Assembly: GCF_009362735.1 (NCBI RefSeq)
Contig: NZ_WHNP01000018.1
Location: 62,001 to 126,000, forward strand
Direction of reading: 5' to 3'
DNA from: Paraburkholderia franconis
Lineage (GTDB): Bacteria; Pseudomonadota; Gammaproteobacteria; Burkholderiales; Burkholderiaceae
DNA: 64,000 bases
The notes under the pieces are model-generated. The model saw only the letters and a program-made list of their open reading frames with translations, searched no databases and had not been told where the DNA came from. The position numbers and the translations under genes were made by a program. Below are positions 8,526 through 15,983 of this stretch, in pieces; positions within the stretch are counted from its first letter, which is position 1, and the number at the start of each line of letters is the position of its first letter.

Positions 8526-9338
8526 ATGACTGCGACGCACACCTTGCCTGTCTTCTCGCTGCATCGGGGAAGCCTGCCGATGCTGATCTCGATCCCGCAT
8601 CTGGGCACGCGCATTCCCGACGACATCGCCGCGACGATGACGCCCGTCGCCGTGCGCACCGACGATTGCGACTGGCATCTCGACCGTCTGTATGCGTTTG
8701 CGAAACGCATGGGCGCATCGATTCTCGCGCCCACTTACGCGCGCTACGTGATCGACCTGAACCGTCCGCCCGATGGCGCGAACCTCTATCCGGGGCAGGA
8801 CACGACGGGGCTCCTGCCCGTCGATACCTTCGACAAGGAGCCGCTCTATCGCGACGGCCATTTGCCCGACGACGCCGAAGTCGCGCGCCGCCGCGACGCG
8901 TACTGGAAGCCGTATCACGAAGCCTTGCAGGGCGAGCTTGCCGCACTGAAGGCGCAGCACGGCAACGTACTGCTGTGGGAAGCGCACTCGATCCGCTCGC
9001 AGGTGCCGCGCTTCTTCGACGGGCGGCTGCCCGATTTCAACTTCGGCACGTCGAACGGCGCGAGCGCAGTCGAAGGGCTCGCCGAAACGCTGGCGAATAT
9101 CCTCAAAGGGCACGGTGGCTATACGGCCGTTGCAAACGGCCGCTTCAAGGGCGGCTATATCACGCGGCACTACGGACAGCCCGCGCAGAACGTGCATGCC
9201 ATCCAGCTCGAACTGTCGCAGATCACGTACATGCAGGAGCAGATGCCGTACGCCTACGACGAAGCGCTTGCCGCGAAGGTCGAGCCGCTGCTCGAAACGC
9301 TCGTCAAGACGGCGCTCGAACGCGTCGTGGCCGCCTGA
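8526..9338 (+). CDS. hutG: N-formylglutamate deformylase
   Basis: HutG hydrolyses N-formyl-L-glutamate to glutamate and formate, the last step of the pathway. The 270-residue product has the N-formylglutamate amidohydrolase fold, a zinc-peptidase-like family. Recognisable features are the N-terminal SIPHLGTRIPDDI, TDDCDWHLDRLY, the DLNRPPDGANLYPGQ block and LLWEAHSIRS, which carry candidate zinc and substrate residues. I use the ATG at 8526; an in-frame TTG 18 bases upstream is the alternative. The gene starts 55 bases after hutF and closes the operon. Confidence 0.95.
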   Translation: MTATHTLPVFSLHRGSLPMLISIPHLGTRIPDDIAATMTPVAVRTDDCDWHLDRLYAFAKRMGASILAPTYARYVIDLNRPPDGANLYPGQDTTGLLPVDTFDKEPLYRDGHLPDDAEVARRRDAYWKPYHEALQGELAALKAQHGNVLLWEAHSIRSQVPRFFDGRLPDFNFGTSNGASAVEGLAETLANILKGHGGYTAVANGRFKGGYITRHYGQPAQNVHAIQLELSQITYMQEQMPYAYDEALAAKVEPLLETLVKTALERVVAA

Positions 9339-9642
9339 TCCTCCTTCTTGCCCGCCACACGGCGACATCCATGTGGCGGCGTCTCCTTCGTGCGGAACGC
9401 CGCTTGCTTTCGGCAGTCAATTCCTGAGTGAGGTGCGCGCGTCTGGTGCGCGCCACTGTTGTCTTTGCGCCGCAGCGTTCGGGCGAATCCGGTTGCGCGC
9501 CACATGGCGATGCGACTATCTTTGTCGAACACAGTGCCTGGGCACGCGCGTTGCGCCGCGGGACCGTCCGGCGAAGCATCACGCATCGGCGCGGCGTGCG
9601 CTGCATGCGCTAGCAGCGAGACTGACGAAGGAAGACCCAGCG
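9339..9642. other. Non-coding interval after hutG
   Basis: About 300 bases without a credible gene. No strong terminator with a T-run is seen. The end should hold the promoter of the following HTH gene, but I cannot assign boxes with confidence. Confidence 0.5.
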
Positions 9643-10305
9643 ATGGAATATTCCGACGAATACCTGCTTCCTGTCTGGCGAACGAATCTGGCCTTGCTGA
9701 CGCGTGAGGTCGGCGCATCGACGCGTCTCGCGCGGATGATGACGTTCTCCCCGTCGTACCTGAAGCTGATGCTCGCCGGCCAGCGCGATTTCAGCGAAGA
9801 GTTCGTGCGCGGCGTCGAAGCGGTGACGGGGCTGCCGCCCGGCTGGATGGATACGCCGCATGAATCGCACGACGTACCCGACAATGCGCGCGATGCAATC
9901 GACAACGAAACGCCGCTTGCCCGCTTTCGCGGCACAGCGCATCCGGTGCGCAAGAAGTCGGTGCTGCGTCCGCCGGAGCCGATCTTCGGTCAGCAGCCGC
10001 AACGCCGTCCCGAAGACGACACTCACGAAGCCGAACAGCATCGGCGTCAGGCGCACTTTCGCAAGGTGCGCGATCTCGCCGTGCAGGAAGTGCGGCGCTT
10101 CGAACGCTATCTGACGCATCCACCCGTCGAGCTGGCGTCGGTGCGCGCGAAAGTCGAAGACGTGATGGCTGCCGCCGATCTCGACGAACGGATCGATGCC
10201 GATCTCGCCGGCCGTCTCGAACAGATCGACAAGCACCGCCATATGCTGCTGCGTCATACAGAGCGCTTGCACGCGCTGCTCGCACAGCTAGGCGAAGACG
10301 ACTGA
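9643..10305 (+). CDS. Helix-turn-helix (Xre-like) protein of unknown role
   Basis: The 220-residue product has an N-terminal Cro/C1-like helix-turn-helix at about residues 20-65 (ASTRLARMMTFSPSYLKLML, then a TGLPPGWMD cap). A charged, probably helical C-terminal region with heptad-like leucines (about 135-220) could mediate oligomerisation. The middle is Pro/Gln-rich and likely disordered. The ATG at 9643 follows AAGGAAG. It is convergent with the Fnr-like gene, with only 34 bases between the stops. Target and signal unknown; DNA binding is inferred from the fold. Confidence 0.75.
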   Translation: MEYSDEYLLPVWRTNLALLTREVGASTRLARMMTFSPSYLKLMLAGQRDFSEEFVRGVEAVTGLPPGWMDTPHESHDVPDNARDAIDNETPLARFRGTAHPVRKKSVLRPPEPIFGQQPQRRPEDDTHEAEQHRRQAHFRKVRDLAVQEVRRFERYLTHPPVELASVRAKVEDVMAAADLDERIDADLAGRLEQIDKHRHMLLRHTERLHALLAQLGEDD

Positions 10306-10339
10306 CCGCGTCGCGCAACAGCCGGTAGCGCATGATGCG

Positions 10340-11116
10340 TCAGAGCCGCGCGAGCGCGGCGCTGTCGAGAATGCGGATCTGCTTGCCGCGCGCATGCACG
10401 AGCCGCTCCTGCTGCAACTTCGAGAACATCCGGCTGGCCGTCTCGAGTGTGATGCCGAGATAGCTGCCGATCTCGTTACGCGTCATGCGCATGTTGAACT
10501 CGGTCGCCGAGTAGCCGAGCGTGCCGTAGCGCTCCGCGAGGTTCAGCAGAAACGCGGCGACGCGCTGCTCGGCGCGCATCGTGCCGAGCAGCAGGATCAT
10601 GTTGGTTTCGCGCACGATTTCCCAGCTCATCATTCTGTGCAGATGACGCTGCATCGGCTTGATTTCGCGGCACAGGTTCTCGAGCGGCTCGAACGGGATC
10701 ACGCAGACGGTGCTGCGTTCGAGCGCGACCGCGCCGCAACGATGCTGGCCGCCGGCGATCCCGTCCAGCCCGAGTATTTCCCCTGAGATCTGGAATCCCG
10801 TCACCTGCTCGCGTCCTTCGCGATGCATGACGATGGTCTTGAACGAGCCGCTGCGCAGGACATAGACGCTGTGAAACGGATCGTTCGCGCGATAGAGGTT
10901 CGCGCCGCGCTGCACGGTGCGCACTTCGCAAACGAGCGAGTCCACCTGCGCGAGTTCGTCGGCGCTGAGATCGGCGGGATTGCACAGCGTGTTCATCGCC
11001 CATTGCGAGCCGCGCGGCACCGGATGCAGCGCCGCGCCCGCGTTCAACCTGCGCGCGAGGTCCGGTGCCTGGCTGAATGGGAAGGGCGTGGTCGTCTGCG
11101 CATCGACAAGCAGCAT
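10340..11116 (-). CDS. Crp/Fnr family transcriptional regulator with incomplete Fnr cysteine set
   Basis: A 258-residue protein with an N-terminal cyclic-nucleotide-binding-like domain and a C-terminal winged helix. It aligns with Fnr through SLVCEVRTVQRGANLYRAND, EQVTGFQISGEILGLDGI and MTRNEIGSYLGITLETASRM. The recognition helix keeps the Fnr-type E..SR (Glu225, Ser228, Arg229), which predicts a TTGAT-N4-ATCAA-like site. Escherichia coli Fnr ligates its [4Fe-4S] cluster with Cys20, 23, 29 and 122; here only the equivalents of Cys29 (Cys45) and Cys122 (Cys138) are clear, with extra Cys63 and Cys127. ATG at 11116 is chosen because AAGGAG precedes it by six bases. It lies 126 bases downstream of the response regulator gene on the same strand. 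Confidence 0.9.
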   Translation of the reverse strand: MLLVDAQTTTPFPFSQAPDLARRLNAGAALHPVPRGSQWAMNTLCNPADLSADELAQVDSLVCEVRTVQRGANLYRANDPFHSVYVLRSGSFKTIVMHREGREQVTGFQISGEILGLDGIAGGQHRCGAVALERSTVCVIPFEPLENLCREIKPMQRHLHRMMSWEIVRETNMILLLGTMRAEQRVAAFLLNLAERYGTLGYSATEFNMRMTRNEIGSYLGITLETASRMFSKLQQERLVHARGKQIRILDSAALARL

Positions 11117-11242
11117 GATGGTCTCCTTCAAGGGAACGCGCGTGCGGGCCATGTGCACGCGCGATGGTGTTGTCCCGCTTTCGCGTCATTGCAGAAGAGC
11201 GGCGCGGACGCGCGACGTTGGGTTGCATCGGGCGTGGCGCGC

Positions 11243-11890
11243 TCAGGGTTCCTCGCTGTCGTCGAACAGCCTGTGGCGCATCGCATAGCGGACGAGCGCC
11301 GTGCCGTGCGGCATCCGCATCTTCTCGAGGATGCGGGCTTTGTAAGTGCTGACGGTCTTCGTGCTCACGCACAGTTGCGTCGCGATCTCGCCGATTCTTT
11401 CTCCCGCCGTGATGCGCCGGAACACGTCGAATTCGCGCTTGCTCAGCCGCCGATGCGGCAGCGTTTCGAGAGGCTCCGGCGGATTGCGTTCGATCTGCCC
11501 GGCCATCGCGACGCTCATGTGGATACCGCCGCTGGCGATCGTCGTCAGCGCGCTGATCAGTTCGCCGCTTGCGCATTCGCGGGTCAGATAACCCGATGCG
11601 CCCGCCTTGAATGCGCGCATTGCGTACTGCTCGTCGCCGTTCGTCGTCAGCACGAGTACCTGGATACCCCGATTGATCTCCCTGATTTCGCGGATCAAAT
11701 CGACGCCGGTGTGGCCCGCGATCGACGCGTCGAGTATCAGGACGTGCGCTTGCGCCGAGCGCACCAATGCGATCGTGCCAGCCGGATCGGCCGCTTCACC
11801 GGCGACTTCGAAGTCCGTCAAGTGCAGCAGAATGTGGCGAATGCCTTCGCGTATCAGCGTGTGATCGTGTGCAATGAGGATGCGAGTCAT
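11243..11890 (-). CDS. NarL/FixJ-type response regulator with atypical receiver
   Basis: The 215-residue protein has an N-terminal receiver (about 1-120) and a C-terminal LuxR-type helix-turn-helix (about 145-205: LSKREFDVFRRITAGERIGE, then VSTKTVSTY). The phospho-acceptor is Asp54 in LILDAS. Two otherwise conserved positions differ: the acidic pair near the N-terminus is His8-Asp9 (IAHDH instead of xxDDH), and the lysine of the usual LTKD/LKKD motif is arginine (GYLTRE). Phosphorylation may be weak or absent. No histidine kinase gene is nearby. ATG at 11890 is favoured over upstream in-frame starts, which would add a non-homologous leader. Confidence 0.9.
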   Translation of the reverse strand: MTRILIAHDHTLIREGIRHILLHLTDFEVAGEAADPAGTIALVRSAQAHVLILDASIAGHTGVDLIREIREINRGIQVLVLTTNGDEQYAMRAFKAGASGYLTRECASGELISALTTIASGGIHMSVAMAGQIERNPPEPLETLPHRRLSKREFDVFRRITAGERIGEIATQLCVSTKTVSTYKARILEKMRMPHGTALVRYAMRHRLFDDSEEP

Positions 11891-12529
11891 GAGTGCGGCT
11901 CTTGAAGTTGAAAGGGCGTTCAAGGGAAACGCGTTCTCACGCGCGAACGGCACGATTCACGTGTCGTTGCGCGTAATGTCATTTCGTTCGCGTTCTCGAT
12001 TAATTAATGCATCCATCATGTTTGATATCGCTTATGTAACTACCGAATAGCCGGCATTTCATCGTTGCAAACAAAGCGAATTGATCGTGTATGGGAATGA
12101 TTTATCCCCCTCCAAACGGAGGGTGCCACTTCGAATTTCTCGACATAAACTCTCTGCTAACCGGTCGAGGATGCAGCCAGATGTAGCCAGGAAGCGCGCC
12201 GCGACCGGCTCGCACGCCATGGCGTCGGATGCGCGATTCAACGATGTACTCAGCGCGCCGCCGCATGCCGTTTTGCAAACGCCCAATCAACCGCGTGAAG
12301 GAAAAAGACCTCCGCGTCAAGGCCTGCGACTCACCGTCGTGTTCTGCATGTTCGCGCTTGTCCATCGGATGCCTCCATTGCGATACCGGGTTAGCAATGC
12401 AAAACGGCGTTTTGCCGTATCGAGAGTCGAGATATATATGATTTTTCCTTAAAAATAATATGTCCCATAGGATAACTAAGAAATAGATGTAGTTGAAAAC
12501 AGGATTTTCATTTTTGAAAAAGGTTTCTT
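11891..12529. other. Long regulatory interval between response regulator and LysR gene
   Basis: About 640 bases between divergent genes. The part near 11990-12060 and the part after 12430 are clearly AT-rich against a GC-rich background. A perfect six-base-pair stem with tetraloop (CCCTCC-AAAC-GGAGGG) lies at 12108-12123 with no T-run. No open frame looks like a real gene by composition or ribosome-binding sequence. Confidence 0.5.
12494..12510. promoter_or_regulatory. Putative LysR operator (dyad)
   Basis: Perfect dyad TGAAAA-N5-TTTTCA about 20 bases upstream of the LysR start codon. It lies in an unusually AT-rich block (12430-12530). LysR proteins commonly bind such dyads near their own promoter, so autoregulation is a reasonable guess. 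Confidence 0.4.
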
Positions 12530-13453
12530 ATGGATCTAAACGCGACTCGTATGTTCGTTACGGCCGTGCAGACGGGGACACTTTCTGCCGCGGCAGCACG
12601 CCTTAACGTTCCGTTGCCCACGTTGAGCCGGCGCATCCGGCGGCTCGAGCGCGACTTGCGCGTGCAACTGATCGAGCGCGGCACACGGGGCGTGACGTTG
12701 ACGCGCGCCGGCATGCAGTTTTACGAAACGACGGACTTCGGCATCGACTCGCTGCTCAAAGCCGAGGACGTGCTGAGATCGGGGCAGGCTCACTACGAAG
12801 GCGTGCTCAGGCTGTCGTTGCCGCCTTCGTTCGAGCCGTGGTGGGAAATGCTCGGCGATTTTCAGGAACGGTATCCGGCGATCAAGGTGTGCGTGTACAC
12901 CAGCGAGCGCAATGTCGATCTGCGGCACGAGGGCATCGATGTTGCGCTGCGGGTTGGCCGGGTCGTCGACGACAGCATGGTGGCGCGGCGTCTCGTCAGC
13001 TACCGGCATGTGCTGGTGGCAAGTCCGTCGCTCGCCGAGCGCCTCGATATCGATTCTCCCGAGGCGCTGCATTCGTGTCCGTGCGGGGTCTGGTCGAACC
13101 AGCCGAACGACGAAAGCAGTTGGCGCCTGGGCGACCAGGCGCTGCGCGGCAGCGTGAGGCTGGTCACGAACGACTATCTTCATTTGCGCATTCGCGCGTT
13201 GCGTGGCGAGGTCGTCACGGAGCTGCCGCCGTTTCTCGCCGCGGACGCGATCCGCGATGGCACGCTGCGCGCTCTTTTCCCCGATCTCGTGATGCCGTTG
13301 CAGTACATCAGCCTCGTGTACCCGTCGCATCGCCATCCGTCGAGCCTCGTGAAGGCTTATCTCGACCATTGCGAGGAATACGTTGCTTCGTTCGTGGGGC
13401 TCGCCAACCAGGGGGCACGCACATCGGGAGGAGAGCGGTCGTCTCGCGCCTGA
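12530..13453 (+). CDS. LysR family transcriptional regulator
   Basis: The 307-residue protein has the LysR N-terminal winged helix-turn-helix (TRMFVTAVQTGTLSAAAARL, LPTLSRRIRRLE) and a periplasmic-binding-like effector domain from about residue 90. The effector domain contains YTSERNVDLRHEGIDVALRV, characteristic of the CrgA/DsdC-like subgroup often linked to aldehyde or quinone responses, but the inducer is unknown. AAAAAGG precedes the ATG. Upstream DNA is AT-rich with a TGAAAA/TTTTCA dyad. It is convergent with the next LysR gene, separated by nine bases. Confidence 0.92.
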   Translation: MDLNATRMFVTAVQTGTLSAAAARLNVPLPTLSRRIRRLERDLRVQLIERGTRGVTLTRAGMQFYETTDFGIDSLLKAEDVLRSGQAHYEGVLRLSLPPSFEPWWEMLGDFQERYPAIKVCVYTSERNVDLRHEGIDVALRVGRVVDDSMVARRLVSYRHVLVASPSLAERLDIDSPEALHSCPCGVWSNQPNDESSWRLGDQALRGSVRLVTNDYLHLRIRALRGEVVTELPPFLAADAIRDGTLRALFPDLVMPLQYISLVYPSHRHPSSLVKAYLDHCEEYVASFVGLANQGARTSGGERSSRA

Positions 13454-13462
13454 CGCGTGCCC

Positions 13463-14317
13463 TCAGGCGCGCAGTTCGCTCAGGATCTGTTCCGCGAGAT
13501 AGTCGCAAGGCGGACGATTCGAACGCGCGCTGCGCGCCAGAATGATTTCGAGTTCCGGCAGCTTCGGCAGGCCATGTGGCCGACCGAGCGTGACAAAGCG
13601 CTCGGGCACCGCGCAACGCGCGAGCGGCGCGACGGCGAGTCCGGCGTCGACCATGCTGAAAAGGCCCATCAGGCTCGGGCTTTCATACGACGTGCGATAG
13701 GCGATCTTTGCGCGCTCCAGCGCGTGAAGCGCGTTCGCGCGCGCGACGCTGCCTGTGCCGAACACGGCAATGGGAAGCGGGCGTTCTTTCCACACTTCGC
13801 GTCCCGGGGCGGACGCGCCCGCCCAGACCATCGGTTCGAGACGGATGAACTCGCCCGCGAGACCCTTGACGCGCGTCACGCACGCGAGATCGATCTTGTT
13901 GTCCTTCAAGAGCGGCGCCAGCGCATTGCTGGGCAGGCCGACCACCTGGATTTCGACTTTCGGATACGTCGCCGAAAAATTGCGCAACACCGAGGGCAGC
14001 AGCGACGACGCGTAATCGTCCGGTACGCCGATCGCGACGCGGCCTTTCACATCGGGATGCACGACAGACGCCCACGCCTCGTCGCGCAGCGCGAGCATGC
14101 GCCGCGCGTAGGCGAGGAGCGTCTGGCCGTCCTGCGTCAGCGTCACGCTGCGCGGTCCGCGTATGAAGAGCGGCTTGCCGAGCGCCGCTTCGAGCGAACG
14201 TATCTGCATGCTCAGCGCCGATTGCGAGCGATGCACGAGCGTCGCGCCGCGCACAAAACTGCCCGTATCGGCGATGGCGACGAACATCGCGAGCACGTCG
14301 AGGTCGAGGGCTTTCAT
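13463..14317 (-). CDS. LysR family transcriptional regulator (LrhA-like)
   Basis: The 284-residue product begins LDLDVLAMFVAIADTGSFVR, the LysR helix-turn-helix typical of LrhA/HexA-like members (SQSALSMQIRSLEAALGKPL). The effector-binding domain covers about residues 90-280. The gene is transcribed divergently from the aminotransferase gene, the usual arrangement for a LysR protein and its target, with a 23-bp dyad between them. I infer that it controls the aminotransferase and perhaps the MFS gene after it. Effector unknown. Confidence 0.92.
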   Translation of the reverse strand: MKALDLDVLAMFVAIADTGSFVRGATLVHRSQSALSMQIRSLEAALGKPLFIRGPRSVTLTQDGQTLLAYARRMLALRDEAWASVVHPDVKGRVAIGVPDDYASSLLPSVLRNFSATYPKVEIQVVGLPSNALAPLLKDNKIDLACVTRVKGLAGEFIRLEPMVWAGASAPGREVWKERPLPIAVFGTGSVARANALHALERAKIAYRTSYESPSLMGLFSMVDAGLAVAPLARCAVPERFVTLGRPHGLPKLPELEIILARSARSNRPPCDYLAEQILSELRA

Positions 14318-14340
14318 TCGCTTTTATCCGCCGTTGTCCG

Positions 14341-14363
14341 TTGCTGTCCGTTGCTGTCCGTTG
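14341..14363. repeat. 10-bp direct repeat TTGCTGTCCG
   Basis: Two exact copies (14341-14360) plus partial copies on both sides lie in the divergent promoter region between the LysR and aminotransferase genes. Copy-number change could alter promoter geometry; otherwise no function is evident. Confidence 0.6.
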
Positions 14364-14379
14364 GTTTTGGACATCAGAA

Positions 14380-14402
14380 ATATTGATCGAATTGTTCAAT
14401 AT
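14380..14402. promoter_or_regulatory. Putative LysR operator in divergent promoter
   Basis: Perfect inverted repeat ATATTGA-N9-TCAATAT, which fits the T-N11-A LysR consensus. It is 62 bases upstream of the LysR start codon and 67 bases upstream of the aminotransferase start, well placed to control both. Confidence 0.6.
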
Positions 14403-14469
14403 AACGCGTTTGCCTGAACTCAGCCGCGGCGGGCATACTGATTTCGTCCGGGACCTTTCACACGACATC

Positions 14470-15717
14470 ATGACGACGCCCGCCACCTACGACGAATTCA
14501 AGCGCCTGAACATGCGGCTCGACATGTCGCGAGGCAAGCCTTCGCCCGAGCAGCTGGACCTGTCGCGCGCGCTGATCGACGAAGCGGGGACGGCGGGCTT
14601 CATGTCGCGCGATGGAATCGATTGCCGCAACTACGGTCATGTGCTGGGCTTGCCGGAAGCGCGCGAATTCGGCGCGCAACTGCTGGATGTCGACGCGGCG
14701 CAAGTCGTCGCGGCGGGCAATTCGAGCCTCGAACTGATGCACGATGCGCTCGTGTTCGCGATGCTGCACGGCGTGTCCGATCGTGTATCCGATCACGCGC
14801 CGTGGAGCCGGCAGGGCGAGGTCGCGTTGCTGTGTCCCGTGCCCGGATACGACCGGCACTTCGCGATCTGCGAGGCGCTCGGCATCTGCATGATCGCCGT
14901 GCCGATGACGCAGGACGGCCCCGACATGGACGCCATCGAAGCACTCGTCAAGCGCGATGCGTCGGTGAAGGGCATCTGGTGCATGCCGCTCTACAGCAAC
15001 CCGTCGGGTGCGATCTGGTCGCGCGCGACGATCGAGCGTCTCGCCGCGATGCCGACGGCCGCGAACGATTTCAGGCTCTTCTGGGACGATGCCTACCGTT
15101 TTCATCATCTGACCGACACGCGGCACGCGACGCCCGACATCATCGAACTCTGCGAGCAGGCGGGACATGCGGATCGCGCGCTGGTGTTCGCGTCGCTGTC
15201 GAAGGTGACGCTGGCGGGCGGCGGCGTCGCGTTTCTCGCGTCGTCGCGGCGCAATGTCGGCTGGTGGCAGCGGCATGCGAGCATTCGCACGATCGGCCCG
15301 GACAAGCTGAACCAGTTGCGGCATGTGCGCTATCTGCGCGACCGCGAAGGGCTCGAACGTCTGATGGCGAAGCATCGCGCGCTGCTGCGCCCGAAGTTCG
15401 ACGCTGTCGTTGCTGAGTTCGACACGCTGCTCGCCGATGTGCCCGATGTGTCGTGGAACCGGCCGGAAGGCGGCTACTTCATCAGTCTGTACGCGCCGAA
15501 GGGCCACGCGAAACGCACGGTCGCGCTCGCGGCCGACGCTGGACTCGTGTTGACGCCTGCAGGCGCCGCCTATCCGTACGGACGCGACGACGAAGACCGG
15601 CATCTGCGTATCGCGCCGTCGTTTCCGTCGCTGGATGAGGTGACGCTCGCGGCGCGCGGCATCGCGCTGTCGCTGCGTCGCGCGCTGGAAGAGGGCGCGG
15701 CCAGCGCGACGAGGTAA
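14470..15717 (+). CDS. PLP-dependent aminotransferase (Aat/aspartate aminotransferase-like)
   Basis: The 415-residue protein is a fold-type I PLP enzyme of the group annotated as Aat-like aspartate or alanine-glyoxylate aminotransferases. Visible PLP residues are Asn177 in YSNPSG, Asp207 in FWDDAYRFHHL and the Schiff-base Lys245 in SLSKVTLAGGG. A late motif RPEGGYFISLY fits substrate-carboxylate binding. Start ATG at 14470 gives the expected N-terminus; longer frames run into the promoter. The divergent LysR gene and the following DHA2 transporter suggest a small amino-acid-related unit, though a repeat-rich 266-base gap separates the transporter. Exact substrate pair unknown. Confidence 0.88.
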   Translation: MTTPATYDEFKRLNMRLDMSRGKPSPEQLDLSRALIDEAGTAGFMSRDGIDCRNYGHVLGLPEAREFGAQLLDVDAAQVVAAGNSSLELMHDALVFAMLHGVSDRVSDHAPWSRQGEVALLCPVPGYDRHFAICEALGICMIAVPMTQDGPDMDAIEALVKRDASVKGIWCMPLYSNPSGAIWSRATIERLAAMPTAANDFRLFWDDAYRFHHLTDTRHATPDIIELCEQAGHADRALVFASLSKVTLAGGGVAFLASSRRNVGWWQRHASIRTIGPDKLNQLRHVRYLRDREGLERLMAKHRALLRPKFDAVVAEFDTLLADVPDVSWNRPEGGYFISLYAPKGHAKRTVALAADAGLVLTPAGAAYPYGRDDEDRHLRIAPSFPSLDEVTLAARGIALSLRRALEEGAASATR

Positions 15718-15736
15718 AGAGCGCCCGCCCGCATGC

Positions 15737-15903
15737 GCAAGCCACAAGCGACGCAAGCCACAAGCGACGCAAGCCACAAGCGGCGCAAGCCACAAGCGAC
15801 GCAAGCCACAAGCGACGCAAGCCACAAGCGACGCAAGCCACAAGCGACGCAAGCCACAAGCGGCGCAAGCCACAAGCAGCGCAAACCACAAGCGACGCAA
15901 ACC
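15737..15903 (+). repeat. 16-bp tandem repeat array
   Basis: Ten full copies and a partial eleventh of the unit GCAAGCCACAAGCGAC, starting at 15737 and then every 16 bases. Variant copies change one or two bases (GGC or AGC at the end, AAACC in the later copies). Because 16 is not a multiple of three, any reading frame through it is a by-product and not a likely protein. It lies between the aminotransferase stop and the MFS transporter start. Confidence 0.95.
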
Positions 15904-15983
15904 GGTAGCGCGCGCAACAAACCGTAATGACGGGGACGCGATGGAACTCGCCATCGCCGGCGGTTTTGCGGTAAAAGAAAAAG

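Noticed and set aside
10340..11116. Calling this gene fnr or anr outright
   Set aside because: Two of the four cluster-binding cysteines are missing, so the oxygen-sensing function implied by the name is not supported.
12070..12100. Fnr box upstream of the LysR/response regulator genes
   Set aside because: Only a TTGAT half-site is present; the ATCAA partner at the right spacing is missing.
12108..12123. Intrinsic terminator at the CCCTCC/GGAGGG stem
   Set aside because: The stem is short, has no T-run on either strand, and lies between divergent genes, where no terminator is needed.
15733..15927. A repetitive protein or CRISPR-like array from the 16-bp repeats
   Set aside because: The units are head to tail with no spacers, and the 16-base period shifts frame each time, so neither a CRISPR array nor a genuine repeat protein is supported.
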